64,000 bases of DNA from Thioalkalivibrio sp. XN279 (GCF_011089885.1 NZ_JAANBD010000015.1:210555-274554); one strand, 5' to 3'; counted from the stretch's first letter, positions 25,507-36,030 are shown. Notes: generated from the letters alone by a model not told the origin. Numbers and translations: made by a program.

Positions 25507-27477
25507 TCAATAAATCAGCAGTGCGGTAAAGATCCCCACCGCCAGGGCCAGGCCGATCGCGACGGCGATGAAGCCCCAGAAGTGGATGCTGCGCATCTGT
25601 TCCGGCGTCGGCGCCGGCACGATGTGGTCTTCCAAGGTGCCTTCTTCCACCATGCGCTGGTATTCCAGCGGCCGCTCGTCCTTGAAGCGCTCGATCGGCT
25701 GGCTGCCGGTGAACACCACCGGATCCAGCGGGAAGCTCTCCGGACGCAGGTGCGTATGGAAGAAGTGGAACAGGAAGATGAAGCCGGTGGCCAGCAGGGC
25801 TTCCTCGCTGTGCACCACGTACGCGGCGTTCAGCGCCCAGCCCGGCAGCGGCAGGATCTCGGTGAAGAAGTTCGGGAACCAGAGCATCAGGCCGGAACCG
25901 CCGATGATCAGCATGCCCCAGAACACCGCCAGGTAGTCGAACTTCTCCCAGTAGGTCCAGCGGTCGCCCGCAGGTCTCGGACCCATGTAGAGGAAGTACT
26001 TGAACATGGCGACGATGTCCTTGCCGTCCTTCAGCTGCGGCGTCATGGAGTTCGGCCCCCAGAACAGGCCCTTCTCACCGGCGATGAGGCGGCGGATCAG
26101 GACCACCAGGTGCCAGACGAAGTAGCCGAAGGTGCCGACCGCCGCGGCGCGATGCAGGAACATGGTGTTGTCGACGCCGCCGAACCACGCCATCAGCGTG
26201 TGCGCCCACGGTGCATGCGCGAACTTCAGCGGCAGGCCCGTGGCCGCCAGCAGCAGGAAGGTCACGATGATCAGCTTGTGCATGCTGATGTCGCGCTTCT
26301 TGAAGCGCCGTATGTAGGTGTTGCTCGGGCTGTGGTGGCCGAGGAACTCGCCACGCATGTGGCCGACGATGCCGCGTTGCAGCCACAGGATGGCGTGGAT
26401 GCCGAAGAAGCCGAACACGCCGATCACCAGCGCATGCATCGCCATGGCGATGATGAAGACGTAGAAATTGTCATCCGGGCTGTTCGGGTTGATGTGCGGG
26501 TTGAAGGAGGCGAAGGCCGGCGTCACGTCGCCGTGGCACTCGCCGCACATCGCCTGCAGGTTGTCCGGGTGGATGGTCGAGCGCGGATCGTCCTGGCCCA
26601 GCGTGCTGTGCGGGGTATGACAGTCCGAGCACGTCGCGGAGGTGACCAGGCCGAGGTCCGTGGCCTTGCCGTGGAAGCCGCCGCGGTAGGTGTTGTACAG
26701 GTCGCCGTGGCAGTCGCCGCACTCGTCGGCCATGTGCAGGCGATCGGCGCCCAGCGTCGGGTCCTTGATCGAGTGCGATTCATGGCAATCGATGCAGGTG
26801 GCGGTGTTGGTGTCGCCCGCCTGCCAGGCGGCGCCGTGGGCGCTGACGTTCAGCCACTCCTCGTAGATGTACTGGTGGCAGTCGCCGCACATCTGGGGCG
26901 AGTTCTTGAACGAGGTGTGCGAGCGCTCGTGCTCCACCGGGAAGACCATGTGGCTGCCGTGGCAGGTGCTGCAGGTCGGGGAGGCCACCAGGCCTGAGCG
27001 CAGCAGCCCGCGGCCGTGCACGCTCTCGACGAAGGCCGTGATCAGGCCGCCGCCGCCTTCATGGCCGCGGTGGCAGTCACCGCAGACCTGCACCTGGCCC
27101 ACGGGCGACATGGGCGAGTGCAGGTCGTCGTTCTTGAGCATGGTGTGGGCGCTGCCGTGGCAGTCCATGCAGCCCACCTGGTCGGCGTGGGCGCTGCGGC
27201 CGACGGCGCGCGGCGCCATGGTGTGGCACTGGGCGCAAATGGCGTCGCCGCTGAGGTCGGCCAGGTCCTCGGCCTTGTGGCGCGGGCTGGTCACGTTGGT
27301 GTGGCAGTCCTTGCAGGCCACCTCGGCATGCGCGGTGGAGTCGAAGTGCGTGTCCTTGTGGCACATCGCGCAACGGATCTCGCGCTCCTGGGCGTCGGCT
27401 GTCGCGGCGCCGAGGGAGAGCACTGCTGCGACCAGCAGGCCGCACAGCAGGGCAGGGAAGGAGAGATGTCTGGCCAT
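25507..27477 (-). CDS. Undecahaem cytochrome c fused to b-type cytochrome membrane domain (CbcL-like architecture)
   Basis: The 656-residue protein has a signal peptide (1-29) and eleven CXXCH sites at residues 36, 55, 81, 103, 132, 169, 197, 228, 253, 283 and 311. A membrane domain of several helices starts near residue 340. His residues within helices (AMAMHALVIGVF, MHKLIIVTFLLL, FLHRAAAVGTFGYFVWH, FIFLFHFFHTH) fit b-haem ligation as in b561/DUF4405 domains. The architecture resembles Geobacter CbcL (multihaem c plus b-type), an inner-membrane quinol oxidoreductase. The ATG at 27477 places the signal peptide first. Electron flow from quinol to periplasm is inferred. Confidence 0.9.
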   Translation of the reverse strand: MARHLSFPALLCGLLVAAVLSLGAATADAQEREIRCAMCHKDTHFDSTAHAEVACKDCHTNVTSPRHKAEDLADLSGDAICAQCHTMAPRAVGRSAHADQVGCMDCHGSAHTMLKNDDLHSPMSPVGQVQVCGDCHRGHEGGGGLITAFVESVHGRGLLRSGLVASPTCSTCHGSHMVFPVEHERSHTSFKNSPQMCGDCHQYIYEEWLNVSAHGAAWQAGDTNTATCIDCHESHSIKDPTLGADRLHMADECGDCHGDLYNTYRGGFHGKATDLGLVTSATCSDCHTPHSTLGQDDPRSTIHPDNLQAMCGECHGDVTPAFASFNPHINPNSPDDNFYVFIIAMAMHALVIGVFGFFGIHAILWLQRGIVGHMRGEFLGHHSPSNTYIRRFKKRDISMHKLIIVTFLLLAATGLPLKFAHAPWAHTLMAWFGGVDNTMFLHRAAAVGTFGYFVWHLVVLIRRLIAGEKGLFWGPNSMTPQLKDGKDIVAMFKYFLYMGPRPAGDRWTYWEKFDYLAVFWGMLIIGGSGLMLWFPNFFTEILPLPGWALNAAYVVHSEEALLATGFIFLFHFFHTHLRPESFPLDPVVFTGSQPIERFKDERPLEYQRMVEEGTLEDHIVPAPTPEQMRSIHFWGFIAVAIGLALAVGIFTALLIY

Positions 27478-27587
27478 GGTGTTAACCCCGGTGTAGCGGT
27501 CCCCGGACCGCCGGCCCCGCGTCTGGCGGGAGTCCATGTTTGGTTTTCGGCCGCCCCAAAACCGGCCGAGCCTTCAGGCGGCACGGC

Positions 27588-27608
27588 CCGCAAATGCTGG
27601 ATTTGCGG
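27588..27608. other. Hairpin upstream of the 11-haem cytochrome gene
   Basis: CCGCAAAT and ATTTGCGG are perfect 8-nt inverted repeats around GCTGG, in the 187-nt gap between the HemN-like stop and the cytochrome start. It could be a regulator half-site pair or an intercistronic stem. The rest of the gap shows no open frame of interest. Confidence 0.45.
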
Positions 27609-27664
27609 ACACTTACCTCAGGCGACGTCAATTTTGCGCGGTGCGGCGGCCGCCGCAATCAGGG

Positions 27665-28981
27665 TCAATGCGTACCCGGGGGGCGCAGGTCGGGGGTCGG
27701 GATACGGGTCTCGAGGGGGCCGGGCGCGTCCAGTTCCTCGCGGATGGTGTGGCGCATCAGGTCGCGGAAATCTGACACGGCCATGAAGAACTCGCGCATG
27801 ATGAGGATCCAGACGCGCATGCCGTACTCGGTCAGTACCAGCCGATCCCCCTCGTCGCGCACCGCACCCATCATCTTCAGGCCGAGGATTTCGGGCGCCA
27901 GCTTCCAGAAGAAGCCCGGATAGCGCTTTTCGGCCACGGCCTTGTCCAGCGACAGGCCGAACAGGTTCATGAGCATGAAGTAACGCAGCCGGTCGCGCCG
28001 GGTCAGCGGCTGGCGCCGGCTGATGCCGAAGCGGCCACCGTCGACCTGGCGGTTGTAGTGGTTCAGCGAGAAGGTGCTGGAGTAGAGCACGCCGTCGAGG
28101 TAGCTCATGGCGCCGCTGCCGAGGCCGAGGTACTCCTCGTTCTCGATGATGTACTCGTCGACCGTGCCCCGCTCGCGGTTGAAGCACCAGGCCGAGGACG
28201 GCTGGTAGCTGTCCGGCAGCGCGTCGAGGATCAGCCGGTACATGTGGCCCTCGCGGTCGAAGTCGACCTCGCCCATGGTCTTGAGCATCTTGCGCATGGT
28301 GCTCTCGGCGCTCATGAGCGGGTAGAAAGTCACCTGGCTGACTTCGAGCTGCCGCGTCAGCAGGTCGATGTCACGCAGCAGCGAGCGCTCGTCCTGGTAG
28401 GGCAGGTTGAAGATCATGTCGGCGTTGAGGGTCTCGAAGAAGCCGTGGGCTTTCTCCAGGCGCTTTATCACCTCCGCTGCGGAGCCGTATTTCTCGTAGC
28501 GGTCCATCTGCTTGAGGAGTTCGTCATCCAGGCTCTGGATGCCGACCGAGACGCGCGTGACGCCGGCGTCGCGCATCTGCGACATGACCTCCGGGCGCAG
28601 GTCGTCCGGGTTGGTCTCGATGGAGATGCTCTCGATGGGGCTGAGCTTGTGCAGCAGCCCGAGGGTCTCGGCCAGCTCCGCAGGCATCACCGTGGGCGTG
28701 CCGCCGCCGACATAGACGTCGGAGAAGCGGTAACCCGCCTCGTGCGCCATGCGGATCTCCTGGCGCAGGCTCTTGAAGTAGCGCAGCGCCTTGTGTTCCT
28801 CGAAGCACACGCGGTGGAAGGAGCAGAAGGGGCACAGCACGGTGCAGAAGGGCACGTGCAGGTACAGCATGTACTTGCGCGCGGTGTCCGGCGCCGGCAG
28901 GGACTCGCTGGGCTGCGGCCGCGCGAAACGGGTCAGCCTCCGGCTGTTGTGCCGGAACCCCGCGGTCAGCAGGCGATCCAT
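27665..28981 (-). CDS. HemN-like radical SAM protein (coproporphyrinogen III oxidase family)
   Basis: The 438-residue protein has the 4Fe-4S radical SAM motif Cys46-x3-Cys50-x2-Cys53 in VPFCTVLCPFC, followed by VYVGGGTPTVMP, SIETNPDDL, RVSVGIQSLD and DMIFNLPYQ, all typical of HemN/HemW/HutW. A C-terminal HemN-like domain is present. The ATG at 28981 puts the cluster at the family-normal place. HemN makes protoporphyrinogen anaerobically, whereas HemW- and HutW-type relatives handle haem. Placement directly upstream of multihaem cytochromes supports a haem-supply role, but the subfamily cannot be fixed by eye. Confidence 0.87.
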   Translation of the reverse strand: MDRLLTAGFRHNSRRLTRFARPQPSESLPAPDTARKYMLYLHVPFCTVLCPFCSFHRVCFEEHKALRYFKSLRQEIRMAHEAGYRFSDVYVGGGTPTVMPAELAETLGLLHKLSPIESISIETNPDDLRPEVMSQMRDAGVTRVSVGIQSLDDELLKQMDRYEKYGSAAEVIKRLEKAHGFFETLNADMIFNLPYQDERSLLRDIDLLTRQLEVSQVTFYPLMSAESTMRKMLKTMGEVDFDREGHMYRLILDALPDSYQPSSAWCFNRERGTVDEYIIENEEYLGLGSGAMSYLDGVLYSSTFSLNHYNRQVDGGRFGISRRQPLTRRDRLRYFMLMNLFGLSLDKAVAEKRYPGFFWKLAPEILGLKMMGAVRDEGDRLVLTEYGMRVWILIMREFFMAVSDFRDLMRHTIREELDAPGPLETRIPTPDLRPPGTH

Positions 28982-29054
28982 GATGCTCAAGACGGCGGCG
29001 CTCCCTTTACTGTGGGCCGGGCGCGAAAGTCGCCAATGGTAACGCAGTCGGCTC

Positions 29055-30131
29055 TCATTCCCGATGCGTATTCGTCGCCAGCCCGGTCCCCGGAGCCGCA
29101 GCCCCGTGCCGCCGGCGCCAGGCGCCGGGACTGTCCCCGGTCCAGCGCCGGAAGGCATGCGACAGGTTGGCGGCGTCGCTGAAGCCGGTGCGCGCGGCGA
29201 TCTCGTCCAGCGGCAGCCCGGTGTTTTCGAGGTAGCCGGCGACCAGTCCGAAGCGCACCTCGTCGACCAGGGCGCGGAAGCTGGTACCTTCTTCCGCCAG
29301 CTTGCGGCGCAGGCTGCGGCGTGAAAGTCCCAGCCCGCGTGCGGCCTCGTCCTGGGTGGGCAGCCGGCCGGGGTGGTCCAGCAGCAGGCGCCTGAGCCGC
29401 GTCGACAAACCGCCGGCCGGGGACAGCCCCTCCAGCAGCCGGCGGCATTGCGCCTCGGCCGCTGCAGCCGTGACCGGGTCGCCGCCGGGCAGGGGCTGGT
29501 CCAGTGCGGCCGCCGCCAGGCGGAGCGCGTGCCGCGCGGCGCCGAAAGCGGGGCGACAGCCGAACACCGCCTCGTAGCGGGCCGCCCAGGCCGGCGCCGG
29601 ATAGGCGAACTCTGCCCCGGCGAGGCCGCCGCGCCGGCCCGTCAGGTCCTCCAGCAGCGTTGCCGCCGCCGCGGCGTCGCGTTCGACGAGAAAGATCTCG
29701 AGTCCGCCCAGGGGCGCGCCCGCCTGCATCACCAGCGCCGCCTCGGGCCGGGTGCGCTCGAAGCGCCAGCGCAGGAAGGTATGGGTCAGGTCGACGTACT
29801 GCAGCCCGAGGCGGATGGCGCTGGCGAGGGTGGGGCTGGCCGCCAGGGCCAGGCCCCAGAAACCGAACACGGGGAAGCGATGCCCGCGACCGGCGAGCAG
29901 CCCGAGGTCGGGCCGGCCCGAGACCTCGAGCGCCAGCCGGATGAAGGCGATTTCACGCTCCACGGGGATGGCCTGGCCCGTCCCTGCCAGCCCCTCGGCC
30001 AGCCCGCAGCGGGCCAGCAGCGGCAACGGGTCGATGTCGAGGTCCTGCAGGGTGCGCGCCAGCACGGCCACGCCTGCCGCGGGATGGCGCAGGCCGGGTG
30101 GAACCATCGGGGCGGGACCGTGGGCGCTCAT
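29055..30131 (-). CDS. AraC family transcriptional regulator
   Basis: The 358-residue protein has an N-terminal arabinose-binding-like domain (PF12625 type: HPAAGVAVLARTLQDLDIDP, FGFWGLALAASPTL) and a C-terminal double helix-turn-helix: RLPTQDEAARGLGLSRRSLR and LDEIAARTGFSDAANLSHAF with RRWTGDSPGAWRR. The ATG at 30131 follows the predicted promoter at a normal distance. It is divergent from alkB with a 76-nt shared gap, the usual arrangement of an activator and its alkane hydroxylase target. Confidence 0.93.
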   Translation of the reverse strand: MSAHGPAPMVPPGLRHPAAGVAVLARTLQDLDIDPLPLLARCGLAEGLAGTGQAIPVEREIAFIRLALEVSGRPDLGLLAGRGHRFPVFGFWGLALAASPTLASAIRLGLQYVDLTHTFLRWRFERTRPEAALVMQAGAPLGGLEIFLVERDAAAAATLLEDLTGRRGGLAGAEFAYPAPAWAARYEAVFGCRPAFGAARHALRLAAAALDQPLPGGDPVTAAAAEAQCRRLLEGLSPAGGLSTRLRRLLLDHPGRLPTQDEAARGLGLSRRSLRRKLAEEGTSFRALVDEVRFGLVAGYLENTGLPLDEIAARTGFSDAANLSHAFRRWTGDSPGAWRRRHGAAAPGTGLATNTHRE

Positions 30132-30142
30132 GTTGGCCGAAA

Positions 30143-30171
30143 ATAACAAAAGGATTGACGGATGGGAACAA
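30143..30171 (-). promoter_or_regulatory. Candidate promoter of the AraC gene
   Basis: On the minus strand, TTGTTC (30166-30171) and TGTTAT (30143-30148) are separated by 17 nt, 12 nt before the AraC ATG. It lies in the AraC/alkB intergenic region, where the regulator probably also binds. The leader would be very short. Confidence 0.4.
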
Positions 30172-30207
30172 TGCGGCCGCGGGCATCGCCGCGGCACTAT
30201 CGTCTGC

Positions 30208-31323
30208 ATGGCTGCTCATCCCGCTGAAGTCACTGCCTGGACCGACCGGCGCCGCCACTGGTGGCTGGCCTCGGTGTTCATGCCCATGTTGCCGCTGGCG
30301 GGGATCACGGCGTGGCTCTCCACCGGCGCGGAAGGCTGGTTGTGGCTGACGCCGGTGGTGCTCTACGGGCTGGTGCCACTGCTGGACCACCTGCTCGGCG
30401 AGGACGAGACGAATCCCCCCGAGACACTGGTGCCCGAGCTGGAGACTGATCCCTGGTACCGCTGGCTGGCCTGGCTGGCGGTGCCGGCGGTGTGGCTCAC
30501 GGTGACCGTCGCGGCCTGGGTGGCCGTCGAGGGCGGCCTCGGCTGGGTGGGCTGGCTCGGCCTGGCCCTGTCGGCCGGCTGGACCAGTGGTGCGGGGATC
30601 AACGCCGGCCACGAGCTGGGCCACAAGAAGGCGCCGCTCGAGGTGTGGCTGGCCCGCGCCGCCCTGGCCCCGTCCTGCTACGGGCACTTCGTGGTGGAGC
30701 ACGTGCGCGGCCACCATCGCGACGTCGCCACGCCGGAGGACCCGGCGTCTTCCCGCCTGGGCGAGAGCTACTACCGCTTCATGCTGCGCGAGATCCCCGG
30801 CGCCGTCCGGCGCGCCTGGCAGCTGGAACGCGAGCGTCTCGCCGCGCAAGGCCGAGGCCCCTGGCATTTCGCCAACCACAACCTGCAGGCCTGGGCGCTG
30901 AGCGTGCTGTTCTGGACGCCCCTGCTTTACTGGCTCGGCCCGGGCTTGCTGCCCTTCCTTTTATTACAGGCGGTATTCGCCTACAGCCTGTTGTCTGCCG
31001 CCAACTACGTCGAGCACTACGGCCTGAAGCGCCAGCGCCGCCCGGACGGCCGCTACGAGCGCTGTACGCCGCGCCACAGCTGGAACTCCAATCACGTCAT
31101 TTCCAACCTGCTGCTGTACCAGCTGCAGCGCCATTCCGATCACCACGCCTGGCCGGCGCGCCGCTACCAGAGCCTCAGGCACTTCGACGAGGCCCCACAG
31201 CTGCCGACCGGCTACTACGGCATGTTCCTGCTGGCCATGGTCCCGCCGCTGTGGCGTCGGGTCATGGACCCGAAGGTGCTGGCGCATGCGGGCGGGGACC
31301 TCGAGCGGATCAATCGAGGCTGA
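30208..31323 (+). CDS. alkB: Alkane 1-monooxygenase (AlkB-type integral membrane di-iron hydroxylase)
   Basis: The 371-residue protein has membrane helices and the histidine boxes of AlkB: HELGHK, EHVRGHHRDVATPEDP, NYVEHYGLKR and LQRHSDHHAWPARRY. NYVEHYGL is the HYG motif that separates alkane hydroxylases from desaturases. It hydroxylates medium-chain n-alkanes at the terminal carbon, using electrons from rubredoxin. No rubredoxin or rubredoxin reductase gene is visible in the window. It is divergent from the AraC regulator. Confidence 0.95.
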   Translation: MAAHPAEVTAWTDRRRHWWLASVFMPMLPLAGITAWLSTGAEGWLWLTPVVLYGLVPLLDHLLGEDETNPPETLVPELETDPWYRWLAWLAVPAVWLTVTVAAWVAVEGGLGWVGWLGLALSAGWTSGAGINAGHELGHKKAPLEVWLARAALAPSCYGHFVVEHVRGHHRDVATPEDPASSRLGESYYRFMLREIPGAVRRAWQLERERLAAQGRGPWHFANHNLQAWALSVLFWTPLLYWLGPGLLPFLLLQAVFAYSLLSAANYVEHYGLKRQRRPDGRYERCTPRHSWNSNHVISNLLLYQLQRHSDHHAWPARRYQSLRHFDEAPQLPTGYYGMFLLAMVPPLWRRVMDPKVLAHAGGDLERINRG

Positions 31324-31476
31324 GGCCTGAGCCGAGCAGACGCGTCCTGAATTCCGCGACATCGGTCCGGGCTTATGACAAACGTCGGGGGTGACTTCGG
31401 GCGCGGACGGTGGCAGATTCCGCTGAACGCGGCGCCGAGACCGCGAGCTGGCCCCAAGTCTGGAGAGGTTGAACCG

Positions 31477-33384
<1,908 letters not shown>

Positions 33385-33408
33385 CCTCCGCAGCCAGCAG
33401 CACAAAGA

Positions 33409-33438
33409 GCGGGGCGGGCCGGCGACGGTCCGCCCCGC
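33409..33438 (+). terminator. Terminator-like hairpin after subtilase gene
   Basis: A 13-bp GC-rich stem (GCGGGGCGGGCCG against CGGTCCGCCCCGC, one G-T pair) with a 4-nt loop lies 25 nt after the stop codon. No T-run follows, so intrinsic termination would be weak. Confidence 0.5.
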
Positions 33439-33617
33439 ATGCGTCCGAAGCCAGCTAAGTGACTGATTAAGAGTTCCAGCGGCGGCTCTTGATCCGATTT
33501 GTCGCGGTTTCCGGTCAATCCGCAGTTCCCTCCATAGCCGTCGCCGTCCCACGCACTAGCTTTTAAATGTCAGGAGAAGGTTTCTCCTGGCACGCACCCA
33601 CATGGGAGGTGATGAGC

Positions 33618-34118
33618 ATGTCGACGGTACGCGAGACGGCCCCGAAGGTATCGGGGAAAGGCTCGAGGAGCGTCGCGCGGATGAGCAAGCCCCTCCTGGG
33701 CATGGAAGACTTCATCGAGAACCTGTTCTCGAGATCGTTGATGGAGCCCATGGGCTGGAGGCGTCCGCTGCTTGCCGAACTCGAGGACTTCGAACTGAAG
33801 TTCCCGCGGATCGACATGGTGGATCGCGAGAGCGAATTGCTGATTCGTGCTGAGCTCCCCGGGGTGAGCAAGGACGAGCTGGAGATCACCGTGGCGGATG
33901 ATTTCCTGACGATTGCGGTCAACCGGGAGACCTCGGAGAAAGAATCCTCCGAGCACTTCTACCGGGCCGAGATGTCGCGCGGCGCCATGGAGCGGATCAT
34001 CCCGCTGCCGGTGGACGTCGTCGGCGACAAGGCCAAGGCCGAACTGAAGGACGGAGTCCTTGAGCTGGTCATCCCCAAGGCCACCAAGGTCAGCCGCCAC
34101 AAGGTGAGCGTGCGCTAG
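33618..34118 (+). CDS. Hsp20/alpha-crystallin family small heat shock protein
   Basis: The 166-residue protein has a short N-terminal arm and an alpha-crystallin domain (about 70-166): FPRIDMVDRESELLIRAEL, LPGVSKDELEI, AMERIIPLPVDV and the AELKDGVLELVIPK signature. The ATG at 33618 is preferred because GGGAGGT lies 7 nt upstream; the ATG at 33612 is too close to that site. It is an ATP-independent holdase. No sigma-32 promoter could be recognised in the 233-nt upstream gap. Confidence 0.9.
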   Translation: MSTVRETAPKVSGKGSRSVARMSKPLLGMEDFIENLFSRSLMEPMGWRRPLLAELEDFELKFPRIDMVDRESELLIRAELPGVSKDELEITVADDFLTIAVNRETSEKESSEHFYRAEMSRGAMERIIPLPVDVVGDKAKAELKDGVLELVIPKATKVSRHKVSVR

Positions 34119-34161
34119 CAATCCCCCGCCGGCGCACGCGGATCGCCCCACGGGCGGTCCC

Positions 34162-34197
34162 GCGGCCGGGATGGCGCAAGGCCGTCCCGGCCGTTCT
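34162..34197 (+). terminator. Rho-independent terminator of hsp20
   Basis: A 12-bp stem, GGCCGGGATGGC against GCCGTCCCGGCC (one G-T pair), with loop GCAAG is followed by GTTCTCTT. It lies about 45 nt after the hsp20 stop. Confidence 0.65.
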
Positions 34198-34211
34198 CTT
34201 GCCGGCGCGGG

Positions 34212-34976
34212 CTAGCTCTTGGCGGGCTTGCTCTGGGCCGGCTTGCTCTGGGCCGGCTTCGGGCGGTCCTGCCGCTGCAGCGTCTCCAGCAAGGCCTTGG
34301 GGCCGAGCGCCTGCAGCCGCTTCTCGGCCAGCGCCAGCGGCAGCACCAGCCCGCCCTCGGCCATGCGCTTGAACATGTGCGTCACGGCGGCGGCGTTGCG
34401 CGCCAGCTGCGCCATCAGCGGGTCGCCCAGCGCCGGCACCGGGAAGCGGAATCGCAACAGCTCGTCCTCGCGCTGGAAACCGCCCGGCGGCACGTAGGGC
34501 TCCAGCAGCCGGCGCATGCGCCGGTTCTCGGCCTGCAAGCGCCCGTCGGCCCAGGGGATGCGGCGCTCGCTCATCATGGCGAGCAGGCGGTGCAGCAGGA
34601 TGCGTCCGATGCCCAGCCCCTGCCAGTCGTCGACGATGGTGATGGCAATCTCGCCGGCGGCGGGATCCTCGCGGCTGCGCACGAAGCGCGCCATGCCGAT
34701 CGGCGCGGCTTCGGCGTCGTGCTCGTCCAGTTGCACGGCCACGATGGCGCCGTGGTCGTGGTCGGCGGGCGAAACGAGGGCCTCGATCTCGGCCTCGGTG
34801 AGGCGCATCTTGGGATAGAACCAGCGCTGCACGCGGGTTTCGGGCGACAGCCGGTCGAATGCCGCGAGAATGCCGTCCCGGTCGCCGCGGTCGGCCAGGC
34901 GCAGGCGCATCCGGGTGCCGTCGGGGAGGGTCAGTTCCTCGCGGTAGCTGGCATCGAACAGGCGGTCTGGCGTCAT
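34212..34976 (-). CDS. GNAT family N-acetyltransferase with Pro/Lys repeat tail
   Basis: The 254-residue protein has a GNAT domain: PDGTRMRLRLADRGDRDGI, then VDDWQGLGIGRILLHRLLAM, the acetyl-CoA pyrophosphate loop (Q-G-x-G-x-G/R). The N-terminal part resembles the acetyltransferase domain of Pat-type protein acetylases. The tail repeats PAQSK-PAQSK-PAKS, encoded by a 15-bp tandem duplication. The substrate is unknown; in this acetate-rich gene set, a protein acetylation role is conceivable but unproven. Confidence 0.87.
   Translation of the reverse strand: MTPDRLFDASYREELTLPDGTRMRLRLADRGDRDGILAAFDRLSPETRVQRWFYPKMRLTEAEIEALVSPADHDHGAIVAVQLDEHDAEAAPIGMARFVRSREDPAAGEIAITIVDDWQGLGIGRILLHRLLAMMSERRIPWADGRLQAENRRMRRLLEPYVPPGGFQREDELLRFRFPVPALGDPLMAQLARNAAAVTHMFKRMAEGGLVLPLALAEKRLQALGPKALLETLQRQDRPKPAQSKPAQSKPAKS
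34227..34256. repeat. 15-bp tandem duplication in GNAT 3' end
   Basis: CTTGCTCTGGGCCGG occurs twice in direct succession inside the coding region. Each copy encodes five residues of the PAQSK repeat in the acetyltransferase tail. Confidence 0.9.
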
Positions 34977-35142
34977 GCGGGCGTTCTCACGCTCTCCGGC
35001 CGTTTCTGTTGCATCGCAGCATAGCACGGATACCCGTGGCGCGCCGGGCTGCCGGATTGACCATAGCCGGTTTTGTGACACGTGCACGCTGCGACGCGGC
35101 AGGCCCATTGAGTTGCGCGCCCGGCACGGGGAGGATAGCCCG

Positions 35143-36030
35143 ATGGAAACCGACTACGACGCCCCGGAGCTGGTGTATCGCAGTCGCCGCCGGGGCGCCT
35201 GCGCCGAGGCGGCGCTGGTGCTGGAAGCCGTAGGCCTGCGCCCGGTCCTGCACGACCTGGGCGGATCCTGGGTGGTCATCGTGGCGCCGCACGAGGCGGG
35301 CCGGGCCCGCGCCGAGATCGCGGCCTGGCAGGCGGAGAACCCGCCGCGCCCGGCGGAGCCGCCGCCGCGGCAGCCGCTGGCGGACGGGCGGCCGGGGGCG
35401 GTCGGCTACGTGCTGGTCGTGGTCGGCGTGGCGCTGGCGGTGGCCAACTTCGCCCTCGACCGCGACTGGCTGGCCGCGGGGCGCGTGGATGGGGTCGCTA
35501 TGCGGGCCGGCGAGTGGTGGCGGGCCGTGACTGCCCTGACCCTGCACGCGGATCTCCAGCACCTGGCGGGCAACATCTTCTTCGGCGGCCTGTTCGGCGG
35601 CTTCGCCGGGCGCTACCTCGGCTCAGGCGTCGCCTGGCTGCTGGTGCTGCTGGCCGGGGCCTGCGGCAACGTGGTCAATGTCATCCTGCAGGGCTTCGAC
35701 CACCGCGCCATCGGCGCCTCGACCGCGGTCTTCGCGGCGCTGGGCCTGCTCGGCGCGCTGGCCTGGGCGGGCCGGCGCGCCAGCACGCAGGGGCGCTGGT
35801 ACCGCTGGGGTCCGGTGATCGGGGCGGTGGCGCTGCTCGCCTTCACCGGCACCGGCGGGGAGCGGACTGACATCGGTGCGCACCTGTGGGGCTTCGCGGC
35901 AGGACTGGGGGCGGGATGGCTGGCGGCGGGGTTGTCGCCGGACGTACTGCGGCGGCGGGACGTGCAGGCAGCCGCCGCGCTCGCGGCGCTGGGCGTGGTT
36001 GCGGGCGCCTGGGTGCTGGCACTGGCCTGA
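35143..36030 (+). CDS. Rhomboid family intramembrane serine protease with N-terminal DUF2007-like domain
   Basis: The 295-residue protein has a soluble alpha/beta N-terminal domain (about 1-65, ELVYRSRRRGACAEAALVLEAVGL), a Pro-rich linker and six to seven helices. Rhomboid marks are ALTLHADLQHLAGNIFFGGL (HxxxN-type loop), the nucleophile in RAIGASTAVFAALG and the dyad His in DIGAHLWGFAAG. The usual GxSG/A is GAST here, with Thr after the Ser. GGGGAGGA precedes the ATG. It should cleave membrane-embedded substrates; its target is unknown. Confidence 0.88.
   Translation: METDYDAPELVYRSRRRGACAEAALVLEAVGLRPVLHDLGGSWVVIVAPHEAGRARAEIAAWQAENPPRPAEPPPRQPLADGRPGAVGYVLVVVGVALAVANFALDRDWLAAGRVDGVAMRAGEWWRAVTALTLHADLQHLAGNIFFGGLFGGFAGRYLGSGVAWLLVLLAGACGNVVNVILQGFDHRAIGASTAVFAALGLLGALAWAGRRASTQGRWYRWGPVIGAVALLAFTGTGGERTDIGAHLWGFAAGLGAGWLAAGLSPDVLRRRDVQAAAALAALGVVAGAWVLALA

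Noticed and set aside
29124..29140. GGGACTGTCCCC inside the AraC coding region as another REP copy
   Set aside because: It lies within coding sequence for the C-terminal helix and is short enough to be chance.
33441..33617. A sigma-32 promoter for hsp20
   Set aside because: CTTGAT at 33488 has no CCCCAT-type -10 at an acceptable distance.
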